From NCBI GenBank assembly GCA_027356675.1, contig DAHVXO010000052.1, positions 1 through 5,600 of the forward strand: 5,600 nt of DNA. Direction: 5' to 3'. Numbering within the stretch: position 1 is the stretch's first letter; each line of letters starts with the position of its first letter. The DNA is from Symbiobacteriaceae bacterium (GTDB lineage Bacteria; Bacillota_E; Symbiobacteriia; Symbiobacteriales; Symbiobacteriaceae). Under the pieces are notes generated by a model. That model ran no database searches, had not been told where the DNA came from, and saw nothing but the letters and a program-made list of their open reading frames with translations. Below are positions 1-5,600 of this stretch, in pieces. A program made the position numbers and the translations under genes.

Positions 1-177
1 GCGATGCTTCTGCGGGCTCTGCGCTTGGAGTCCAGCGTTCTTGGCGATTACCCGATCGGCCATGTCCTCCTGGCGCGCAAGCTCGGACTGATCGACGGTC
101 TGGACGGGTGGGCCCTGGATAGGGCTGTCCCCCGTGGGGATGTAGCCATTATGCTCCACCGGGCCATCTTTTACGTC
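1..177 (+). other. SLH domain region (end of one repeat plus one nearly whole repeat)
   Basis: The first ten or so codons read AMLLRALRLE, which fits the last helix of an SLH repeat. Residues 11-58 then form a further repeat: an aromatic/His entry (DYPIGH), a helix ending in ARKLGLIDG, a Leu-Asp-Arg turn, and the signature PRGDVAIMLHRAI, equivalent to the usual TRAE/TRGE-A-x-x-L-x-R-A of SLH domains. SLH domains usually occur in threes, so at least one more is expected upstream of the window. This segment supports envelope anchoring through the cell-wall polymer. Recognition is by eye; a profile search would settle the exact boundaries. Confidence 0.8.
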
Positions 178-3100
178 GCTCTGGGTGGAACGGGCCCCAC
201 GCTTTCCCAAAGCGTATTCATGCGTGCCGGCAGCGTCGCGATTCTGCCGGATGGCGAGGCGTTGCCGCCGGGTACGACCGCGCTCTCCGCCAAGGTCCAG
301 GACTGGGCTGGAAAGGAATTACCCAGGTCAGTGAAGTGGTCCATTCTGTCTGGCAATGCCACGGTGGATGCCACAGGCCTCCTCAATGCCACCGGTCCAG
401 GCCCGATTGCTGTTACGGCCCAATCCGGGGAGCTTTCCGCAACCAGGACCTTTTCAATCATCCAGGGGCTTGTCATCAAAGCGGATCGAAGCGTTGTGCC
501 TGCGGGCGGCCAGGTTAAACTCACCGCCGTTGGCGACACCAGCAGTGGGAAGCAGGTGCCGGTGAATCCTTCCTGGACCATTGTCAGCGGGAAGGGCACG
601 GTGAGCAGTTCGGGCGTATTGACGGTGCAGGGGCCAGATGCCGTTGTGGTGCAGGCCGCCGTGGGCAGGCTGAAGGCTGACACAACCGTAAGTGTGGCAG
701 GAAGTATCGTAATTACCCCCGCGCAGGTGGTAACCGGACCCAACCAGGAGGTACAGTTCACCGCTGTGGTGAAAGACGCAGCGGGCCGGGAGATCCATGT
801 TCCCTTGTTGTGGAAGGTGACTGGCGGGGGAAGCATCGATCAAAACGGCAAGTTTCGGGCGGGAAATCTGCTCGCACAGGTGACGGTTCAAGCCGGGGAG
901 TCTTCGGCCATTGCCGATGTCAAGATCATCTCTCGAATTGCCGTAAGCCCTGGCGGTGGCGCGTTCAAGAAAGGGGACGCCCCGGTCTTCTCCGCAATTG
1001 CCTATACTGATAGCAACGAGGCCGTTTCTGTGCCCGTGCAGTGGCGTGTGGAGCCGGCGTCTCTTGGGTTCATCGGCAGCGATCACCGGTTCTTCGCGGC
1101 GAACTCAGGGTCAGGGCAGGTGGTGGCCTCCTACGGTGGACTGAGTGCCAGCGTACCGATCTCTGTGGCGGGGCCGGCCGTAGGTATCCAGCTGACCGCA
1201 ACCCCAAGCACACTTCCTGCCAACGGATCATCTACCAGCGTGATTACAGCCCGGCTGGTGGACGGTACCGGGGCGACAGCCACGGGTGTCGACAGTATCT
1301 TCATCACGATCAGCAGTGCGAACCTTGGGAAACTCGACAAGACCCTGGCCAAGGTGGAGAACGGCTATGCCAGTGTGATTCTTACCGCCGGCACCACCGC
1401 GGGGAGTTACAGCATCCTGGCCACGTCCCCGGGTTCAGCCATCATGGGAGCAACACTCACCTTTACAACCACAGTGCCAGCCGTCGATCATGTGGCACTG
1501 GAGGCTTACCCCAACCCCCTCGCGGCTGATGGGGTCGGGAATACGACGGTGACCGCAACGCTGATAGACACCACGGGAGCACCGATGCCGAACAATACCG
1601 GTTCGGTCATTATGGTGAACCTCACCGCCTCCAACTCGGCCGCAGGCCGCCTGAATGCCACCCAGATCCAAATCGGCCCAGGTCAGAAGTCGGGCAGTAT
1701 TTACTTCACCGCTAGCACTTCACCTGGGACCACTGTGGTCTCCGGGAACTCCATCTATCCGGTCCGGTCGACGGCAGTGGTAAGTCAGGTCGTAGGCGGC
1801 CCGTATAAGGTGAAGATCCGGCCGGTTTCAGGCACAGCGCCTGCCGATGGGACCAGCGAACTCCTGGTTGCCGTAGAAGTTCAGGATGCCAACGGCAACG
1901 TCAGGACGGGCGACAACAACATTGTCATCTCCATGAATGCCATAAGCGGCAGCCATTCTATCGTTACCGGGTCGCAGCAGACCACATGGGGCGTGGCTAC
2001 ATTCCGCCTCAAGACGACCGTAGCGGGCACCTATACGGTGAGCGTGTGGGGACTAAACAGCGCTCTCCAGGGCGACAGCACCTCCGTCATGTTTACAGCT
2101 GGGAATCCTTATAAGCTCTCGCTCTCCATAGAACCCTCCTACAGCCTGGCTGCCGATGGGCGTACAACTGCCACGCTGAAGGCAAGAATCCTGGACGCCA
2201 ATAACAACCTGGTAACGGGAGCCGCCAACCAGGTGCGGTTCATCAGGGAGACTGCCAGCCAAAATGTGACGGTCCTCCCCACCGTCACGTCGGTCAACGC
2301 CGTAAACGGGGAAGCAACTTTGCAGATCACCTCCTCTACCGGTGTAGGGACCGACTACTTCCATACCGAGGCTGATGGTCTGCTCCAGAGTAACCAGACA
2401 GCTGTTTATACCCGTATCACCGGCTTCCCGGTGAGGGTGGCTGTTCAGACCCTCTCAGAGCCGACCATTGCCGCAGGGAGTTTCGCAACCATCAGGGTCT
2501 GGGTGCTTGACCAGCTCGGTCAGTTGGTGACAAGTGATGCAGGTCGAATGGTCACCCTGTACGCGACCAACGGCGCGGTGGTCAGCGGGCCAACGCCAAC
2601 AGTGAATGGCGTGGCCGCCTTTACGGTCTCCGCCGCCAGGGTGGGGGGAGTTGGACTTACGGCTACCGGCGAAGGAGTGAGGGCTGATACCGTTGGACGG
2701 GTGCTGAACGTAGCCCCGGGTCTGCCAGACCACGTTGTGCTGACGGCCAACCCGGAGGCGTTGACTGCCGATGGGTACAGCAGGACCAATATCAGTGCAA
2801 CACTGGTGGACAAGTATGGGAATCAGGCCTCCGGGTCGTACACTGTGACGTTGACTCCCTCCACCACAAATTATCTTACCTTGAGTGGCACCACTCTGGT
2901 GACCGGGGGCCAGGTCTCTGTCATGTCCAAGAGCACACCCGGCACTACGGCGATCACCGGGACCGCAGGGGGCTATCCCGTGACACCCCTCACCATCACC
3001 ACCTACGTGGCAGGAACGCCGACGAAGGTGGTGCTGGATGCAATTCCCATGGTGGAGGCCGGGAATGGGCTTCCGAGCCAAGTGATCGTCAAGGCCCGCA

Positions 3101-4056
3101 TCTTGGATCAAAACGGAAACCTGGTGACCTCTCTCAACACGGGGTCCGAGCTAACGGCCCTGGCGCTGCGAATTACCGGTTCGACCGGGACAAACACGAC
3201 CAATATCAGCATGACCAGTTCTGCGGGCCTTGGCTCATATGGCATTAATCCCAACGGAGTGACGGTTGGCGCCAGTGCTATTGCCAATGGGATTGCCACA
3301 CTTACTATCACCAACACCAAGGCCGAAACCATCACCCTTACACCCATTGTGTACTACCGGGGCCAAGCTTTGGAGAGTGTCGCCGCGACAATGAGGACAA
3401 CAGCCGGTCCAGCCTCTCGTCTGACGCTCTCGGCCAGCGCTCCTGTGGTGTCGGCTTCCACCCCGACCAACGTAGTAGTGACAGCCACAGTTTCGGACGT
3501 GTATGGCAACCCGGTGACCGACAGCATCGATACAATGACATTTACCCCCAGCACCAGCCTCTACCTGGAAATGCCGTCACAGAATGTTGTCCAGACCACT
3601 GGAGGTAGTTCCACCATCAACGTGTTGACGAAGGTATACGCGTCCGGGGGAAGCACTACCATCACGGCGATCAGCAGCCGACTGGGGCTGGTCGGCACAA
3701 TCTCCATCGTGACGGACCTTCCACCCGATAAACCTAACGTCATTGCACGGGACAGCTTCGGCTCCGATACGACCATCTCTTCCGGTGAAAACGGGGCTCG
3801 CATAGTCCTCACCTTCTCGGCACGCAACGCCAGCCAGCAGGTGCTGGTCTACGTGAACGGGGTGGCGGCGCCACTGTACACGGACCTCTCAGGTAGCACC
3901 TTAATTGACACTGTGGCGCCAGGCAGTACGAGTGTGGTTGGGTACATCAAGCGCGGGGATCTGGGGGTGGCGGGACTCAAGGAGATGCGAGCAGTCCTGC
4001 AGACGCCGCTCGGTGTAGGCCCCTTGTCAGACGCTTCCATTCTTACCTTGCAATAA
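1..4056 (+). CDS. SLH-anchored surface protein with long bacterial Ig-like array (5' partial)
   Basis: At least 1351 residues are visible, ending in TAA at 4054-4056. The frame is open to the left edge and the ATG at 4 lies inside SLH-type sequence (AMLLRALRLE), so it is an internal Met and the real start and signal peptide are upstream. Numbering from that Met: SLH sequence at 1-58, four Big_2-like Ig domains at about 73-389, eight Big_1/invasin-like domains at about 390-1237, and a distinct C-terminal segment at 1238-1350. There are no cysteines, the composition is rich in Thr, Ser, Val and Gly, and there is no LPXTG motif or C-terminal membrane segment. SLH domains generally bind pyruvylated secondary cell-wall polymers, so the protein is probably anchored by its N-terminus with the Ig rod projecting outward. 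Adhesion, S-layer structure or spacing are inferred roles; no enzymatic domain is visible. It is followed by a hairpin terminator and converges on the lipoprotein gene. The surface-protein call is firm, the exact function unknown. Confidence 0.9.
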   Translation, partial: AMLLRALRLESSVLGDYPIGHVLLARKLGLIDGLDGWALDRAVPRGDVAIMLHRAIFYVALGGTGPTLSQSVFMRAGSVAILPDGEALPPGTTALSAKVQDWAGKELPRSVKWSILSGNATVDATGLLNATGPGPIAVTAQSGELSATRTFSIIQGLVIKADRSVVPAGGQVKLTAVGDTSSGKQVPVNPSWTIVSGKGTVSSSGVLTVQGPDAVVVQAAVGRLKADTTVSVAGSIVITPAQVVTGPNQEVQFTAVVKDAAGREIHVPLLWKVTGGGSIDQNGKFRAGNLLAQVTVQAGESSAIADVKIISRIAVSPGGGAFKKGDAPVFSAIAYTDSNEAVSVPVQWRVEPASLGFIGSDHRFFAANSGSGQVVASYGGLSASVPISVAGPAVGIQLTATPSTLPANGSSTSVITARLVDGTGATATGVDSIFITISSANLGKLDKTLAKVENGYASVILTAGTTAGSYSILATSPGSAIMGATLTFTTTVPAVDHVALEAYPNPLAADGVGNTTVTATLIDTTGAPMPNNTGSVIMVNLTASNSAAGRLNATQIQIGPGQKSGSIYFTASTSPGTTVVSGNSIYPVRSTAVVSQVVGGPYKVKIRPVSGTAPADGTSELLVAVEVQDANGNVRTGDNNIVISMNAISGSHSIVTGSQQTTWGVATFRLKTTVAGTYTVSVWGLNSALQGDSTSVMFTAGNPYKLSLSIEPSYSLAADGRTTATLKARILDANNNLVTGAANQVRFIRETASQNVTVLPTVTSVNAVNGEATLQITSSTGVGTDYFHTEADGLLQSNQTAVYTRITGFPVRVAVQTLSEPTIAAGSFATIRVWVLDQLGQLVTSDAGRMVTLYATNGAVVSGPTPTVNGVAAFTVSAARVGGVGLTATGEGVRADTVGRVLNVAPGLPDHVVLTANPEALTADGYSRTNISATLVDKYGNQASGSYTVTLTPSTTNYLTLSGTTLVTGGQVSVMSKSTPGTTAITGTAGGYPVTPLTITTYVAGTPTKVVLDAIPMVEAGNGLPSQVIVKARILDQNGNLVTSLNTGSELTALALRITGSTGTNTTNISMTSSAGLGSYGINPNGVTVGASAIANGIATLTITNTKAETITLTPIVYYRGQALESVAATMRTTAGPASRLTLSASAPVVSASTPTNVVVTATVSDVYGNPVTDSIDTMTFTPSTSLYLEMPSQNVVQTTGGSSTINVLTKVYASGGSTTITAISSRLGLVGTISIVTDLPPDKPNVIARDSFGSDTTISSGENGARIVLTFSARNASQQVLVYVNGVAAPLYTDLSGSTLIDTVAPGSTSVVGYIKRGDLGVAGLKEMRAVLQTPLGVGPLSDASILTLQ
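220..1170 (+). repeat. Four tandem Big_2-like Ig domains (about 78 aa each)
   Basis: Residues 73-389 of the surface protein divide into four units of 77-80 residues. Each has one Trp at an equivalent place (residues 112, 191, 270 and 347; spacing 79, 79, 77), within a pattern like W-x-(I/V)-x-S-G-x-(G/A)-x-(V/I)-x-x-x-G-x-L, for example WTIVSGKGTVSSSGVL. This is the core of bacterial Ig-like group 2 domains (BID_2/Big_2), where the phrase precedes a strand ending in a V-x-A pattern. The fourth copy is the most diverged (WRVEPASLGFIGSDHRFFA). The copies have drifted far apart at the DNA level, so this is an old duplication rather than a recent expansion. Confidence 0.75.
1171..3714 (+). repeat. 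Eight tandem Big_1/invasin-like Ig domains (about 96-131 aa each)
   Basis: Residues 390-1237 hold eight units. Each starts with a strand such as VALEAYPNPL, then an A-D-G turn, then a strand ending in D, then a Gly/Asn turn (for example KARILDANNNLVTG). The turn glycine, or its equivalent, falls at residues 408, 510, 616, 719, 825, 924, 1020 and about 1151 (Ser-Ala in the last). The spacings are 102, 106, 103, 106, 99, 96 and 131. The layout matches group 1 bacterial Ig domains of the invasin/intimin type, which stack into stiff extracellular rods. The ADG motif is clear in units 2, 3, 4 and 6, and weaker in units 1 (ANG), 5 (AAG), 7 (EAG) and 8. Boundaries are approximate. Confidence 0.7.
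3715..4053 (+). other. Distinct C-terminal beta-rich segment of the surface protein
   Basis: Residues 1238-1350 follow a Pro-rich junction (DLPPDKPNVIARD) and do not repeat the ADG pattern of the array. Visible landmarks are ARIVLTFSARNASQQVLVYV, NGVAAPLYTDLSGSTLID, and VVGYIKRGDLGVAGLKEMRA. The segment ends with LTLQ at the stop codon. It has several predicted beta strands and no Trp or Cys, and it may be another Ig-like or fibronectin-like fold capping the rod. I cannot assign it to a named family. As the free end of an N-terminally anchored protein it is the most likely ligand-contacting part, which is inference only. Confidence 0.5.
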
Positions 4057-4060
4057 GCGA

Positions 4061-4084
4061 AGAGCCCGGGCACGCCCGGGCTCT
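4061..4084 (+). terminator. Hairpin terminator after the surface-protein gene
   Basis: A perfect 10-bp inverted repeat, agagcccggg at 4061-4070 and cccgggctct at 4075-4084, encloses a four-base loop (cacg). It begins 5 bases after the TAA stop. The downstream plus-strand sequence is pyrimidine rich (cttcttctcctct) rather than a clean T run, so it is a strong stem with an imperfect U tract. Read on the minus strand it could also act as a secondary stop for transcription from the convergent lipoprotein gene. Confidence 0.75.
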
Positions 4085-4130
4085 CCGACTTCTTCTCCTC
4101 TGTTGGGTTTGGCACGAGTTCATCACAGAA

Positions 4131-4159
4131 GCGACCTGGCTTTGGTAAAGCCAGATCGC
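4131..4159 (-). terminator. Hairpin terminator after the TPR lipoprotein gene
   Basis: The arms ctggcttt (4136-4143) and aaagccag (4147-4154) pair perfectly around a three-base loop. One C/A mismatch then separates them from a further gcga/tcgc pairing at the base (4131-4134 with 4156-4159). On the minus strand the hairpin starts 13 bases after the lipoprotein stop codon and is followed by TTCTGTG, a short T-leaning tail. Position and stem strength fit a rho-independent terminator for the minus-strand gene, though the T tract is poor. Confidence 0.65.
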
Positions 4160-4172
4160 ACTGAAGGACGAC

Positions 4173-4829
4173 TCACTCCTTCAACGCTTGAGCCAACTTG
4201 ACAGCAGCTTCGTTACCAGGATTCGTTTTCAACACTTCGTTCACGACGTTCAAGGCCTTGTCTTTGGCGCCAGCATCCTTATAGATTGCCGCTAGGAACA
4301 ACTTTGTATCGATATTCGTCGAATTGACCGCCAACGACCGCTGGAGTACCTTGATGGCTTCGTCATACTTTTTCTGGCTGCTGTACAGTCCAGCAAGATT
4401 CGTATACGGGTAGGCGAAGCCGGGGTCGACTTGAATGGCCTTTTCATACCAGGTGATGGCCTCCTGCGGCTGATTCATGTCCCGGTAGGTGTTACCGATG
4501 TTGTTGTAGGCCTCAATAAACTTGGGATCGACATCGATCGCTTTCTTGTACGCGGCAATCGCCTCAGGATACTGCTTCTTGTTGTACAAGGTCGCCCCCA
4601 ACAAAAAGTGTGCCTTGGCATCACCGGGAGTGGCAGCCGTTACCTGCTGCAGTTTTGATTCGGCCTGGTTCAGGTCGCCCTGCTTTATCAACTTGAGGGC
4701 TTCCTCGCGCACGGCGGGAGCCTCCTCGACCCGAAGTTTGGGAACGGCAGGTTTATTGCTGCACCCGCTCATGACAGCCATGACCGCCAGGCCAGCGGCG
4801 GCAAGCCGGACCGCCATCGTGATTTTCAT
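4173..4829 (-). CDS. TPR-repeat lipoprotein
   Basis: A complete 218-residue gene, ATG to TGA. Residues 1-23 are a lipoprotein signal: a short positive start (K2, R8), a hydrophobic stretch LAAAGLAVMAV, and a lipobox-like M-S-G-C with Cys23 as the predicted lipidated residue. Met rather than Leu at -3 is slightly unusual. From about residue 37 to 206 there are five tetratricopeptide repeats in strict 34-residue register (about 37-70, 71-104, 105-138, 139-172, 173-206). The middle ones show classic positions such as G/A-x-x-Y, the EAI-x-x-Y/L-x-K/R-A/S-x pattern and D-P at the end (YPEAIAAYKKAIDVDPK, QEAITWYEKAIQVDPG). The first copy is the weakest. TPR arrays make helical scaffolds for protein binding, so this is probably a membrane-tethered, extracytoplasmic adaptor; the partner is unknown. 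The start is supported by a full Shine-Dalgarno sequence 8 bases upstream. It converges on the surface-protein gene and lies 89 bases downstream of the transposase on the same strand. Confidence 0.92.
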   Translation of the reverse strand: MKITMAVRLAAAGLAVMAVMSGCSNKPAVPKLRVEEAPAVREEALKLIKQGDLNQAESKLQQVTAATPGDAKAHFLLGATLYNKKQYPEAIAAYKKAIDVDPKFIEAYNNIGNTYRDMNQPQEAITWYEKAIQVDPGFAYPYTNLAGLYSSQKKYDEAIKVLQRSLAVNSTNIDTKLFLAAIYKDAGAKDKALNVVNEVLKTNPGNEAAVKLAQALKE

Positions 4830-4918
4830 TTCCCTGTCCTCCTTGCTGCTATCAACGCCACGAACCCAGACTTCGGGACATTGCCCTTCGGGCGAATTCG
4901 GATTTTGAGCGAAAAGGG
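4830..4918 (-). other. Intergenic region between transposase and TPR lipoprotein gene
   Basis: These 89 bases contain the lipoprotein ribosome binding site. They should also hold either its promoter or the terminal sequence of the insertion element whose transposase ends at 4919. I see no convincing paired -35/-10 boxes on the minus strand. Small symmetrical elements are present: gccc-ttc-gggc at 4883-4893, the palindrome cgaattcg at 4893-4900, and cttcggg repeated at 4871-4877 and 4886-4892. None has a T tract, so none is called as a terminator. Confidence 0.5.
4838..4844 (-). promoter_or_regulatory. Ribosome binding site of the TPR lipoprotein gene
   Basis: On the minus strand AAGGAGG lies 8 bases before the ATG at 4829. 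This is a full-strength Shine-Dalgarno match at ideal spacing and fixes the start codon over any other in-frame start. Confidence 0.85.
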
Positions 4919-5600
4919 CTAGCTTTTTTCCAGTTCAAAGCGAACGAGTCTTCCCGATCCATCAAGGGCTTCGGGCTTCAAGTCGTTAAGGCTGTGCAGC
5001 AGTACCTCCGCCGCTCGGCGGTAAACCGGGGTCTCGGGGGCGCGGAGAGTCACCAGGTCCACCTCCGGCAAGCGGTGGTAGGTGCCACCGGCGTGGATCA
5101 GGGTATCGAGAAACTTGCTACGCTCTCGGGTGTCCGGAAAGCAGGCGACTGCCCGGTCAGCTAGTTGGGTGCGGGCGTGGTGGGCCACGAGGCGCAAGGT
5201 GGTGATCACTGCTCCGCGCTCCAAGCGCAAACCCTGAACAGCCTCCACATGGAGTTGGCGGTAAGGCAGTTGCGCTGGAGTCTCAGCCAATTGGGCAGCG
5301 ACTCTGTCCCATTCGGCCTTCACCGCTTCATACCGCTCCATCAGCTTCCGGTTCCGCTTTTGCTTGAGGAACCGGGGCCAGGCGGACTTGCGCTTGAGTC
5401 CTTCAAAGCGGGCCTTTAGTGCCGCCTCCTTGCTGCGGGCGTCCTGCAGCAAGGTTTCTACCGCAGCCAGCCGACGCTTGAGGCGAACATGCTCCGGATT
5501 GGGCACCATCCAGTCCTCGTCACCCGGCTCCACCAGGTCATGTCCGAGGATTTGGTCCAGCCCATGCCGCTCCTTCATCACCTTCAGGAAGTTCTCGATG
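4919..5600 (-). CDS. DDE-type transposase, C-terminal part (5' end beyond window)
   Basis: 226 residues are visible, ending in TAG at 4919-4921. The frame stays open through the right edge: codons before the possible GTG at 5581 read IENFLK, so that GTG is not the start. IENFLKVMKERHGLD contains E, six residues, then K, matching the end of the Y-R-E-K signature of IS4-like transposases; this Glu is probably the third catalytic acidic residue. The next stretch (GHDLVEPGDEDWMVPNPE) and a charged, coiled-coil-like region (RLKRRLAAVETLLQDARSK onward) resemble a group of large 'putative transposases' with a long helical tail. The end (HAGGTYHRLPEVDLVTLR, then SLNDLKPEALDGSGRLVRF) also fits that group from memory. 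The first two catalytic Asp residues must lie outside the window, so whether the gene is intact cannot be judged. Host codon style and GC look similar to the neighbours. The exact IS family is uncertain. Confidence 0.78.
   Translation of the reverse strand, partial: IENFLKVMKERHGLDQILGHDLVEPGDEDWMVPNPEHVRLKRRLAAVETLLQDARSKEAALKARFEGLKRKSAWPRFLKQKRNRKLMERYEAVKAEWDRVAAQLAETPAQLPYRQLHVEAVQGLRLERGAVITTLRLVAHHARTQLADRAVACFPDTRERSKFLDTLIHAGGTYHRLPEVDLVTLRAPETPVYRRAAEVLLHSLNDLKPEALDGSGRLVRFELEKS

Noticed and set aside
4..6. ATG at position 4 as the true start of the surface protein
   Set aside because: It lies inside SLH-type sequence (the end of a previous repeat), leaves no room for a signal peptide, and the frame is open to the window edge.
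133..141. RGD tripeptide in the surface protein, suggesting integrin binding
   Set aside because: It falls at the TRAE/TRGE position of the SLH signature and is explained by that fold; the anchor domain would be buried at the cell wall.
171..836. Long minus-strand open frame opposite the surface-protein gene
   Set aside because: It lies wholly within the large plus-strand gene, has no domain I recognise and no ribosome binding site that I picked out. Open antisense frames are expected in GC-rich, Thr/Val/Gly-rich coding DNA.
454..1086. Second long minus-strand open frame (210 codons)
   Set aside because: It overlaps another antisense frame and the surface-protein gene, and its His/Arg/Gly-rich composition is typical of an out-of-frame shadow.
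2455..3111. Minus-strand open frame of 218 codons inside the Ig array
   Set aside because: Its translation is compositionally odd and has no recognisable motif, whereas the plus-strand frame shows clear periodic Ig repeats across the same bases.
4431..4908. Plus-strand open frames over the TPR lipoprotein
   Set aside because: They are antisense to a gene with clear TPR register, a lipoprotein signal and a strong ribosome binding site; nothing supports coding on this strand.
4883..4919. Possible terminator for the transposase gene formed by agggc/gccct pairing
   Set aside because: The pairing would be short with a long loop, competing pairings exist, and no T tract follows on the minus strand.
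5579..5581. GTG at 5581 as the start of a small independent 220-residue gene
   Set aside because: The in-frame codons before it (IENFLK) continue a transposase signature to the window edge, so this is internal to a larger gene.

Overview
The window looks like ordinary chromosomal DNA of a bacterium with a fairly high GC content (roughly 55-60% by eye). The left three quarters encode a protein with S-layer-homology (SLH) sequence followed by a long immunoglobulin-like array. That combination is typical of Bacillota with an S-layer (Clostridia, Symbiobacterium- or Limnochordia-like lineages). The taxonomic guess is an inference from domain style and base composition; no marker gene is present.

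Layout: (1) Positions 1-4056, plus strand: the 3' part of a very large cell-surface gene. The window opens inside the SLH region, so the true start lies upstream. The visible part has an SLH module, four Ig-like repeats of about 78 residues (bacterial Ig group 2 style), eight repeats of about 100 residues (Big_1/invasin style) and a distinct C-terminal beta-rich segment. (2) Positions 4057-4172: a short convergent intergenic region with two strong hairpins, one suited to end each flanking gene. (3) Positions 4173-4829, minus strand: a complete gene for a 218-residue lipoprotein with tetratricopeptide repeats, preceded by a strong Shine-Dalgarno sequence. (4) Positions 4830-4918: 89 bases between genes, probably holding the lipoprotein promoter and/or the end of an insertion sequence. 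(5) Positions 4919-5600, minus strand: the C-terminal part of a DDE-type transposase whose catalytic core lies beyond the right edge.

The surface protein and the lipoprotein are convergent, so they are not an operon, although both would work at the cell envelope. The transposase lies directly upstream of the lipoprotein gene on the same strand and could influence its expression, but nothing here proves that. I found no RNA genes, CRISPR array or defence or biosynthetic cluster. The most distinctive object is the modular surface protein with two different Ig-repeat registers.
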